Shown here piece by piece: positions 1 through 5,628 of a stretch of 6,231 bases of DNA (positions within the stretch are counted from its first letter, which is position 1; each line of letters opens with the position of its first letter). This DNA comes from Cellvibrionales bacterium (GTDB taxonomy: Bacteria > Pseudomonadota > Gammaproteobacteria > Pseudomonadales > UBA7434). The notes below the pieces were generated by a model, which ran no database searches, was not told the origin of the DNA, and saw only the letters and a list, made by a program, of their open reading frames with translations. The position numbers were made by a program, and so were the translations under genes. The DNA lies in the NCBI GenBank assembly GCA_003492055.1, contig DMZE01000200.1, positions 1 through 6,231 of the forward strand, read 5' to 3'.

Positions 1-816
1 CCAGAAAATTTCTGTGGCATGCACTTTTTTAACCCGGTACACAAAATGCCTTTGGTTGAAGTGATTCGCGGTAAAAAGAGTAGTGATGCTGCCGTTGCCA
101 AGGTAATGAGTTATGCCGTTTCACTGGGCAAAACGCCGGTCCTTGTTAATGATTGTGCAGGCTTCTTAGTTAACCGTGTTTTATTCCCTTATTTAGGCAG
201 TGCAAACGGCTTAATCAAAGAGGGCGTTTCTTTTGCCCATATGGATAAAGTGATGGAGCGCTGGGGTTGGCCAATGGGTCCCGCTTATTTGCAAGATGTC
301 GTAGGCTTAGATACTTGTGAGCATGCGTCAAAAGTAATGGCAGCAGCTTTTCCCGATCGTATGCAGCCTAGCTTTAAAAGTGCTGCAGAAGTGTTATTTG
401 ATGCCGGCCGCTTTGGTCAAAAAAATGCTATGGGTTTTTATAAATATGCGCCAGATAAAAAAGGTCGCATCCAAAAAGTAGCCGACGACAGTGTCGCTAC
501 GTTACTTGAAGGCCATATTGATGCTAGCACTGAGATGGAAGATGAGACGATTATCGATCGCTTAATGATTCCAATGGCTTTAGAGATGGTGCGATGCCTT
601 GATGAAGGTATTGTTGCTTCACCTGCTGAGGCCGATATGGCGGTTATTATGGGCGTTGGTTTCCCGCCATTTAGAGGCGGTATTTTCCGTTATCTTGATA
701 CTGTGGGTATTCAAGCTTTTTGTGACAAGGCAAAGCAGTACAGTGATCTCGGTCCGGAGTACGTAGTGCTTGATAGCTTGGTTGCTATGGCTAAAGAAGG
801 GCGAACCTTTTATTAA
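1..816 (+). CDS. fadB: FadB, multifunctional fatty-acid oxidation complex alpha subunit (C-terminal part, 5' end cut by window)
   Basis: The frame is open from base 1 to TAA at 814-816 and gives 271 residues. This is the last third or so of a protein that is about 715-730 residues in the family. FadB carries enoyl-CoA hydratase and L-3-hydroxyacyl-CoA dehydrogenase activities in the cytoplasm and partners with FadA. What is visible is the end of the NAD-binding dehydrogenase domain and the two C-terminal 3-hydroxyacyl-CoA dehydrogenase modules. The dehydrogenase signature HFFNPVH starts at base 22; its His (22-24), the Glu of LVEV (58-60) and the Asn of GFLVNR (172-174) match the spacing of the catalytic His/Glu/Asn of the human enzyme (158/170/208). 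GWPMGPAYL, AEADMAV and GFPPFRGG are further FadB hallmarks. The protein ends at EGRTFY, like Pseudomonas FadB, without the longer E. coli tail. The hydratase half and the start lie outside the window. fadA follows 86 bases downstream, as in the usual fadBA operon. Confidence 0.97.
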   Translation, partial: PENFCGMHFFNPVHKMPLVEVIRGKKSSDAAVAKVMSYAVSLGKTPVLVNDCAGFLVNRVLFPYLGSANGLIKEGVSFAHMDKVMERWGWPMGPAYLQDVVGLDTCEHASKVMAAAFPDRMQPSFKSAAEVLFDAGRFGQKNAMGFYKYAPDKKGRIQKVADDSVATLLEGHIDASTEMEDETIIDRLMIPMALEMVRCLDEGIVASPAEADMAVIMGVGFPPFRGGIFRYLDTVGIQAFCDKAKQYSDLGPEYVVLDSLVAMAKEGRTFY

Positions 817-868
817 TAGGTTTGAATGAATAAGCCCAACTTAATGAAATAAATTAAATTGCCCGGCC

Positions 869-2078
<1,210 letters not shown>

Positions 2079-2101
2079 ATTTTCGTTAGACGGGTTTGGG
2101 C

Positions 2102-2377
2102 TTAAGTTAAATATTTATCCAATGTTTGCTTAAGTTCGGCTTCAACAACTGGGGTTAGCGCTCCGGTCAATAAGCCTGTTTTAACAGTGACAACGACTTC
2201 ATTGGGTAGCAGGCAGAGCTTGCCGGACATATCCAAGCGTTTAAACGTTAGCGTGTTGTTATTCTTTTTAGGTTTAAGCTGAAATTTCTGTTGTAACAGC
2301 TGGGCTAATTGTTCGGTAAGTGCACGAATTTCACTGGGGCTTTTGCTGTGCTTCTTGTTTAAACGGATAGTCGGCAT
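2102..2377 (-). CDS. Polyhydroxyalkanoic-acid system family small protein (91 aa)
   Basis: This reads from ATG at 2377 down to TAA at 2104-2102, giving 91 residues. The sequence matches my memory of the short 'putative polyhydroxyalkanoic acid system protein' family (TIGR02610 / PHA_gran_rgn). Family-like features are the MPTIxLxxKHS opening, a long helix with ALTEQLAQLLQQKF, the strand pair around LTFKRLDMSGKLCLLPNEVVV, then KTGLLTGAL and an amphipathic C-terminal helix ending DKYLT. Members are encoded near PHA synthesis or granule genes in Gammaproteobacteria; their biochemical role is not established. The protein is basic, with no signal peptide or membrane segment. GGA sits about 5 bases before the ATG as a weak ribosome site. 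It converges on fadA with 23 bases between stops. No phaC or phasin gene is in the window, so a PHA link is inferred. Family assignment is from pattern recognition, not a search. Confidence 0.8.
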   Translation of the reverse strand: MPTIRLNKKHSKSPSEIRALTEQLAQLLQQKFQLKPKKNNNTLTFKRLDMSGKLCLLPNEVVVTVKTGLLTGALTPVVEAELKQTLDKYLT

Positions 2378-2410
2378 GGGTTTCCAGACAAATTTTTTTG
2401 AGGTCTAGCC

Positions 2411-2439
2411 AGTATAGCCGATAGGCTCAAAAGCCTTTC
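2411..2439 (-). promoter_or_regulatory. Candidate promoter of the PHA-family gene
   Basis: On the minus strand a good -10 box, TATACT, lies at 2416-2411, which would start transcription about 25-30 bases before the ATG. The expected -35 region (2434-2439, GAAAGG) is poor. A 5-bp inverted repeat, AGGCT-tttg-AGCCT (2423-2436), falls between or over these positions and could be a regulator site. The call rests on the -10 box and spacing only. Confidence 0.3.
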
Positions 2440-2465
2440 TAGGCCAGCAAAAGGGATGTTTGACT

Positions 2466-2486
2466 CGCTAAAATTGAATTTTAGCG
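2466..2486. repeat. Perfect 21-bp palindrome between the PHA-family gene and tRNA-Leu
   Basis: The 10-base arms CGCTAAAATT and AATTTTAGCG flank a single central G (2476). Beyond a one-base mismatch, two more flanking pairs (2463-2464 with 2488-2489) also match. No T-run follows on either strand, so it does not look like a terminator. The symmetric form resembles a dimeric regulator's operator, but I do not recognise the site. Confidence 0.75.
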
Positions 2487-2536
2487 TGTAAATCTTCCTA
2501 AACAAGCGAATATAGCGTTTCTTTGCTCAGGAATGG

Positions 2537-2566
2537 TTGATCAATGCTGCCTAAGTATGGGAGAAT
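2537..2566 (+). promoter_or_regulatory. Candidate stable-RNA promoter upstream of tRNA-Leu
   Basis: TTGATC (2537-2542) and GAGAAT (2561-2566) each match 4 of 6 consensus bases with an 18-base spacer. The -10 is followed directly by a GC-rich CCGC stretch, like the discriminator of growth-rate-controlled rRNA/tRNA promoters. It would give a leader of about 125 bases before the mature tRNA. A closer alternative, CTGACA at 2636-2641 with TAGTAA at 2662-2667, has a poor 20-base spacer. Confidence 0.35.
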
Positions 2567-2583
2567 CCGCATCCTTTTTTGGC

Positions 2584-2627
2584 AGGCAGAACAATTTGCT
2601 GCCTTGCGGCTAGTTGTCTTAGACAAC
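2584..2627 (+). repeat. Two inverted repeats in the presumed tRNA-Leu leader
   Basis: The first is AGGCAG (2584-2589) with CTGCCT (2599-2604) around a 9-base loop. The second is a perfect 15-bp palindrome, GTTGTCTTAGACAAC (2613-2627), overlapping CAACGTTG (2624-2631). In RNA the first can form a hairpin. The second has a one-base centre and is more operator-like, or forms a shorter hairpin. Apart from these and the palindrome at 2466-2486, the gene-free stretch 2378-2700 shows no supported coding sequence. Confidence 0.5.
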
Positions 2628-2700
2628 GTTGAGTTCTGACAAAAAAGATAGAAGTACGACCTAGTAAGTAGCAAATGGCTGGTTTAATTTAGCCGACTTT

Positions 2701-2785
2701 GCGGACGTGGCGAAATTGGTATACGCGCTGGATTTAGGTTCCAGTGGGGTAACCCGTGAGAGTTCGAGTCTCTCCGTCCGCACCA
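2701..2785 (+). tRNA. tRNA-Leu (anticodon UAG), CCA encoded
   Basis: This is a full 85-base cloverleaf. Acceptor arms GCGGACG (2701-2707) and CGTCCGC (2775-2781) pair perfectly, followed by discriminator A and encoded CCA (2783-2785). The anticodon stem CTGGA/TCCAG (2728-2732 / 2740-2744) encloses the loop TTTAGGT with anticodon TAG at 2735-2737, which reads CUA leucine codons and, through wobble, other CUN codons. A long variable arm of about 13 bases with GGG/CCC marks a class II tRNA, as expected for leucine. The T-arm is GAGAG-TTCGAGT-CTCTC (2758-2774). A leucine tRNA just before tig is also known in other gammaproteobacteria. No convincing terminator follows, so its transcript may run into tig. 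Confidence 0.97.
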
Positions 2786-2805
2786 TAATAAATAACTTTT
2801 ATTGA

Positions 2806-2833
2806 TTGGCGTATCTATTAGCGTATCTATAAG
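2806..2833 (+). promoter_or_regulatory. Candidate promoter for tig
   Basis: TTGGCG (2806-2811), a 16-base spacer and TATAAG (2828-2833) form a plausible sigma-70 promoter about 180 bases before the tig start. TTGATT at 2802-2807 is a second possible -35. The -10 lies in the second copy of a 12-base tandem repeat. Read-through from the tRNA is an alternative or additional source of tig transcription. Confidence 0.35.
2809..2832 (+). repeat. 12-bp tandem duplication in the tRNA-tig spacer
   Basis: GCGTATCTATTA (2809-2820) is followed immediately by GCGTATCTATAA (2821-2832), 11 of 12 bases identical. Each copy holds a TATCTA element, and the second runs into the candidate -10 TATAAG, so the duplication alters the promoter region. 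Confidence 0.85.
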
Positions 2834-2959
2834 GTTAAAGAACGGTTTCAGATCAATTGGCCGTCTCCGTTAACTCTGCACTGATAAGCGGGTCTTAAAC
2901 CAATAAAGGTTGCTCAGCAAACAATTCAAGAACCCATACAAACACTCGAACCTCTGACG

Positions 2960-2979
2960 ATTACTCTCAATTACTCTCA
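2960..2979 (+). repeat. Perfect 10-bp tandem duplication before tig
   Basis: ATTACTCTCA is repeated exactly head to tail, ending 35 bases before the tig ATG. It is in the presumed 5' untranslated region. No known binding motif is recognised. Confidence 0.85.
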
Positions 2980-3002
2980 GTGGTCCGATTAAAATGACGA
3001 TA

Positions 3003-3017
3003 GAGGTAAAATCCATG
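3003..3017 (+). promoter_or_regulatory. tig ribosome binding site and start codon
   Basis: GAGG at 3003-3006 lies 8 bases before ATG 3015 and decides the start. The in-frame ATG at 2994 has no Shine-Dalgarno and would add a seven-residue extension (MTIEVKS) not seen in trigger factors, which begin MQVSVE. Confidence 0.8.
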
Positions 3018-4328
3018 CAGGTTTCCGTCGAAGCGACAGAAGGGCTAGAGCGCAAATTAACCGTAGCCATTCCGGCTGAGCAAATTGATACTGAGGTGAA
3101 TAGTCGCCTTGCTAGTTCAGCAAAGAAAATTCGTTTGGATGGTTTCCGTCCAGGAAAAGTACCTCGTAAAGTGGTTAAGCAGCGTTTCGGTGATTCGATT
3201 CGTGCCGAGGTATTGAGCGAGCTGGCTAATCAATCTTTCCAAAAAGCCGTTATGCAAGAAGAATTGCGTCCAGTGGGCCAACCTTCTATTGTCCCTACTA
3301 AGAATGTTGAAGGCGAAAATTTTGAATTCGTCGCAACCTTTGAAGTCTATCCTGAAGTCGTGCTTGCCGATTGTGCAGCCATTTCAGTTGAAAAATTGAC
3401 GTCAGAAATTACTGATAACGATGTTCAAGGCATGATTGATAAGCTGCTTGATCAGCAATCGACTTGGACTGTTGTAGAGCGTGCTGCTGCAAATGGCGAT
3501 CAATTGAATATTGATTTTGCCGGTACTAAAGACGGTGAAGCCTTTGAGGGCGGCAGCGCTGAAGGTACAGAATTAGAACTAGGTTCAAAACGCATGATCG
3601 AAGGTTTTGAAGCTGGACTAGAAGGCGCGAAAGCCGGTGAAGAAGTGGTTTTAAATCTCACTTTCCCAGATGATTATCACGCTGAAGACCTTAAAGGTGC
3701 TGCAGTCGGTTTTACTGTGACTGTTAATGCTGTGAGTGAGAAAACGCTACCAGAAATGAACGCTGAGTTTTTTGCGAAATTCGAAGTGGAAGGCGATCTT
3801 GACGATTTTAAATCAAACGTTAAAGACAATATGACACGTCAGTTAGCGGATGCCGTTGAGCGTCACACTAAGCAGCAAGTGATGGACGGATTGTTCGAGA
3901 ACAATAAAGTCGACTTGCCGGCCGCTATGATTGCAGAAGAGGTCGTTGCTCTTCGTCAGCAATCATTGACTCAGTTTGGTGCTGCTGCCGAAAATTTTGA
4001 TATGTCTTTACTGCCCGATACCTTGTTTGAAGAGCAGGCCCGTAAGCGTGTAGCGCTAGGTGTTATTTTAAGCCAAGCCGTTGAGCATTTTGAAGTGAAA
4101 CCTGATCGCGAAAAGCTAATGGCCTTTGTTGATGATTTGGCTTCGTCATATGATGACCCTGAAGAAGTTAAGAAACACTATTTGGGTGATGAAACCCGTA
4201 TGCAGCAAGTGCAATTAATGTTGGTTGAAAAAACCGTCGTTGAAAAGGTACTTGAAGTTGCACAGGTCACAGAAAAAGTCAGCTCTTATGACGATGTTGT
4301 ACAGACGTCTCAAGCAGGTGCAAATTAA
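3015..4328 (+). CDS. tig: Trigger factor, ribosome-associated chaperone and peptidyl-prolyl isomerase
   Basis: Trigger factor docks at the ribosomal tunnel exit, shields nascent chains and isomerises proline bonds. The 437 residues compare well with 432 in E. coli. The N-terminal ribosome-binding domain (about 1-115) opens MQVSVEATEGLERKLTV and carries the docking signature GFRPGKVP at 43-50, where Phe44-Arg45 are the key contacts. Position 46 is Pro instead of the E. coli Lys, a variant I recall from Pseudomonas-type proteins. The FKBP-type isomerase domain spans about 161-240 (GDQLNIDFAGTKDG, then FEGG, MIEGFEAGL and TFPDDYHAEDLKG). The rest is the helical C-terminal chaperone domain, rich in Glu, Gln and Lys, with no membrane segment or signal peptide. 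The gene sits between tRNA-Leu and clpP, its usual place, and ends at a strong terminator, so clpP likely has its own promoter. Confidence 0.98.
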   Translation: MQVSVEATEGLERKLTVAIPAEQIDTEVNSRLASSAKKIRLDGFRPGKVPRKVVKQRFGDSIRAEVLSELANQSFQKAVMQEELRPVGQPSIVPTKNVEGENFEFVATFEVYPEVVLADCAAISVEKLTSEITDNDVQGMIDKLLDQQSTWTVVERAAANGDQLNIDFAGTKDGEAFEGGSAEGTELELGSKRMIEGFEAGLEGAKAGEEVVLNLTFPDDYHAEDLKGAAVGFTVTVNAVSEKTLPEMNAEFFAKFEVEGDLDDFKSNVKDNMTRQLADAVERHTKQQVMDGLFENNKVDLPAAMIAEEVVALRQQSLTQFGAAAENFDMSLLPDTLFEEQARKRVALGVILSQAVEHFEVKPDREKLMAFVDDLASSYDDPEEVKKHYLGDETRMQQVQLMLVEKTVVEKVLEVAQVTEKVSSYDDVVQTSQAGAN

Positions 4329-4379
4329 GCGGGATTATCCTTGGCTTATTTGCAGAAATTGCTTAGCATAGCAGTATCT

Positions 4380-4416
4380 AAGCGACTACACTTGGCGAAG
4401 GTGTAGTCGCTTTTTT
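4380..4416 (+). terminator. Rho-independent terminator of tig
   Basis: Twelve-base arms AAGCGACTACAC (4380-4391) and GTGTAGTCGCTT (4401-4412) pair perfectly around a 9-base loop. The right arm runs into six T's (4411-4416). It starts 51 bases after the tig stop. There is no A-run on the left, so it should work mainly for rightward transcripts. Confidence 0.93.
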
Positions 4417-4427
4417 GATTGTCCTTC

Positions 4428-4456
4428 CTTGTAAAGTGAAGGAGCGACAACATAAA
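4428..4456 (+). promoter_or_regulatory. Candidate clpP promoter, possibly heat-shock type
   Basis: CTTGTAA (4428-4434) matches 6 of 7 bases of the sigma-32 -35 element CTTGAAA. Thirteen bases later CAACATAA (4448-4455) partly matches the CCCCATnT -10. The same DNA can be read as a sigma-70 promoter, TTGTAA-N16-CATAAA. It lies right after the tig terminator, where an independent clpP promoter is needed, and clpP is a sigma-32 target in E. coli. The match is suggestive only. Confidence 0.35.
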
Positions 4457-4484
4457 GACCATAAATAGCGATGATAGACTTTTC

Positions 4485-4503
4485 TTTCGATGTAACATCG
4501 AAA
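4485..4503. repeat. Perfect 19-bp palindrome in the clpP leader
   Basis: TTTCGATGTAACATCGAAA has 9-base arms around one central A (4494). It ends 30 bases before the clpP Shine-Dalgarno, and a second possible -10 box, GATAAT (4508-4513), lies just downstream. It could be an operator or a leader hairpin. The five A's after the right arm rule out a rightward terminator, and the tract on the left, read on the minus strand, is not a run of T's either. Confidence 0.7.
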
Positions 4504-4533
4504 AATTGATAATACGCAACTGATAACCTTGTT

Positions 4534-4549
4534 AGGAGTACGAAAATTG
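4534..4549 (+). promoter_or_regulatory. clpP ribosome binding site with TTG start
   Basis: AGGAG (4534-4538) is spaced 8 bases from TTG 4547, the best-placed start. The next in-frame ATG (4598) has no Shine-Dalgarno and would begin inside the mature protein. The TTG at 4529 lies upstream of the Shine-Dalgarno and so cannot use it. Confidence 0.75.
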
Positions 4550-5185
4550 ATCGAAACAAATGGTAGCGAAGCGATTAAAAATCTGGGATTAGTTCCCATG
4601 GTAGTGGAGCAAACCGCCAGAGGTGAGCGATCTTATGATATCTATTCACGATTATTAAAAGAGCGTGTTATTTTTGTGGTTGGGCCCGTCGAAGATAATA
4701 TGGCCAATCTTATTGTCGCTCAGTTGCTGTTCTTAGAGTCAGAGAATCCCGATAAAGATATTAGCTTGTGCATCAACTCACCAGGTGGTGCGGTAACAGC
4801 CGGTCTTGCTATTTATGACACTATGCAATTTATTAAGCCAGATGTGAGCACGGTTTGTCTGGGTCAAGCGGCCAGCATGGGTGCCTTCTTATTGTCTGGT
4901 GGCGCCAAAGGTAAGCGCTTTTGTCAGCCAAACTCTCGCGTCATGATTCACCAGCCCAGTGGTGGTGCGCAAGGTCAAGCAACGGATATCGATATTCAAG
5001 CCAAAGAAATCTTAATTATCCGTGAAAAATTGAATCGATTGATGGCCGAGCATACGGGTCAACCAATGGAAACCATTGAGCGTGATACTGAGCGTGATAA
5101 CTTTATGGATGCGCTAACAGCTAAAGAATACGGCTTAGTCGATGAAGTATTAGGTGTTCGCGAAGAAGAGACCGTTAAGTCTTAG
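4547..5185 (+). CDS. clpP: ClpP, ATP-dependent Clp protease proteolytic subunit
   Basis: ClpP forms two stacked seven-subunit rings and cleaves proteins unfolded by ClpX or ClpA. From TTG 4547 the product is 212 residues, near the 207 of E. coli. The first 13 or so residues correspond to the propeptide that is removed; [27 protein letters not shown] aligns with the mature start. The triad is intact: Ser110 in GQAASMGAF, His135 in MIHQP and Asp184 in RDTERDNF, with the same 25- and 49-residue spacings as E. coli. Odd points are Ser73 and Cys75 in [11 protein letters not shown] (Tyr60 and Tyr62 in mature E. coli), Gln127 in RFCQPNSR (Leu114), and Ser138 in HQPSGG (normally Leu). The first three positions line the ATPase-docking cleft. 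No stop or frameshift suggests decay. The gene lies between tig and clpX as usual, with its own likely promoter and terminator. Confidence 0.97.
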   Translation: MIETNGSEAIKNLGLVPMVVEQTARGERSYDIYSRLLKERVIFVVGPVEDNMANLIVAQLLFLESENPDKDISLCINSPGGAVTAGLAIYDTMQFIKPDVSTVCLGQAASMGAFLLSGGAKGKRFCQPNSRVMIHQPSGGAQGQATDIDIQAKEILIIREKLNRLMAEHTGQPMETIERDTERDNFMDALTAKEYGLVDEVLGVREEETVKS

Positions 5186-5194
5186 TGTTTCGTG

Positions 5195-5222
5195 AAGAGG
5201 CTTGTCAGTGGCAGGCCTCTTT
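5195..5222 (+). terminator. Probable terminator after clpP
   Basis: AAGAGGCTTG (5195-5204) pairs with CAGGCCTCTT (5212-5221) with one G-U pair around a 7-base loop, starting 10 bases after the clpP stop. The following T-run is short (TTT, then G), so termination may be partial and allow some read-through to clpX. Confidence 0.65.
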
Positions 5223-5253
5223 GTACTTTGTAATGCTTAGATCGATGATAGAG

Positions 5254-5290
5254 CAATCCGCTGGATTGTTAATGCCGTATATAAGGCATT
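5254..5290 (+). repeat. Two adjacent small stem-loops
   Basis: CAATCC-gct-GGATTG (5254-5268) is followed two bases later by AATGCC (5271-5276) with GGCATT (5285-5290) around an 8-base loop. The second stem can extend with GTT/AAC across a one-base bulge. No T-run follows, so these are not obvious terminators. Confidence 0.5.
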
Positions 5291-5405
5291 GAACAATGAT
5301 TTTAAGTAACTGATTTATCAGGCTTTACTAGGCTTTTAATTATAAAAAGTAGCATCCTTTATCGCGTTTGTTGTATCTATCTCAATTTTTGCCTCGGATG
5401 TTCGC

Positions 5406-5454
5406 AATAATCGCTCTAGCGCTAACTATTATCCATACTAGTGCTAGAGTTATT
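5406..5454. repeat. 49-bp imperfect inverted repeat upstream of clpX
   Basis: CTCTAGC (5414-5420) pairs with GCTAGAG (5443-5449). The stem extends inward past one mismatch through CTA/TAG (5422-5424 / 5439-5441). Outward, AATAA (5406-5410) pairs with TTATT (5450-5454) across a three-base bulge. It has about 15 pairs in total around a 14-base loop. There is no adjacent T-run and no recognised regulator motif. Confidence 0.6.
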
Positions 5455-5531
5455 AATAGAAGAAAAGCCTTTTAAAGAGCGGAGACTTTTCGTATAAAGG
5501 GTGTCAATAATAGTCGTAGAACATGCTTTGT

Positions 5532-5557
5532 TATAGCTTAAGGGTATAGCTTAAAGG
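5532..5557 (+). repeat. 13-bp tandem repeat upstream of clpX
   Basis: TATAGCTTAAGGG (5532-5544) is followed directly by TATAGCTTAAAGG (5545-5557), 12 of 13 identical, and then by a partial third unit beginning TATGAAGCT. It lies about 70-100 bases before the clpX ATG, a position suited to a promoter or operator. Confidence 0.8.
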
Positions 5558-5628
5558 TATGAAGCTCGATAAAACTAATTTGTTTAAAATGCATTCCAAT
5601 ATGTATTTAAAGTGTGAGGTTAAGTTCC

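Larger units (their letters stand above)
5223..5628. other. Long non-coding clpP-clpX spacer
   Basis: About 400 AT-rich bases without a supported gene. It holds a pair of small stem-loops (5254-5290), a long imperfect inverted repeat (5406-5454), a 13-base tandem repeat (5532-5557) and the clpX ribosome site (GAGG 5616-5619). A TATAAA at 5493-5498 is a possible -10 but lacks a good -35. The presence of the clpP terminator implies that a clpX promoter lies somewhere here. Confidence 0.6.

Noticed and set aside
2079..2101. Shared terminator between fadA and the convergent PHA-family gene
   Set aside because: The 23-base gap contains no convincing stem-loop or T-run.
2533..2613. 26-residue frame in the tRNA-Leu leader
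   Set aside because: AGGA abuts the ATG with no spacer, and the residues show no domain; it overlaps the candidate promoter.
2787..2803. AATAAA/TTTATT hairpin after the tRNA as a terminator
   Set aside because: The stem is six A-T pairs only with no T-tract, so it is too weak to call.
2994..3014. Upstream ATG start for trigger factor
   Set aside because: It has no Shine-Dalgarno, and known trigger factors begin at the MQVSVE equivalent, ATG 3015.
2870..3070. 66-residue minus-strand open frame
   Set aside because: It overlaps the start of tig, has no recognisable domain and no support for a start; shadow frame.
4529..4546. TTG 4529 as the clpP start
   Set aside because: It lies upstream of the strong AGGAG, which instead serves TTG 4547.
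4378..4599. 73-residue minus-strand open frame across the tig terminator and clpP leader
   Set aside because: It runs through the terminator hairpin and into clpP, with no family resemblance.
5398..5475. 25-codon plus-strand frame with a hydrophobic start (MFAIIALALTII) and a basic end
   Set aside because: It resembles a tiny membrane peptide but has no Shine-Dalgarno and overlaps the 49-bp inverted repeat; kept only as a note for a small-protein search.
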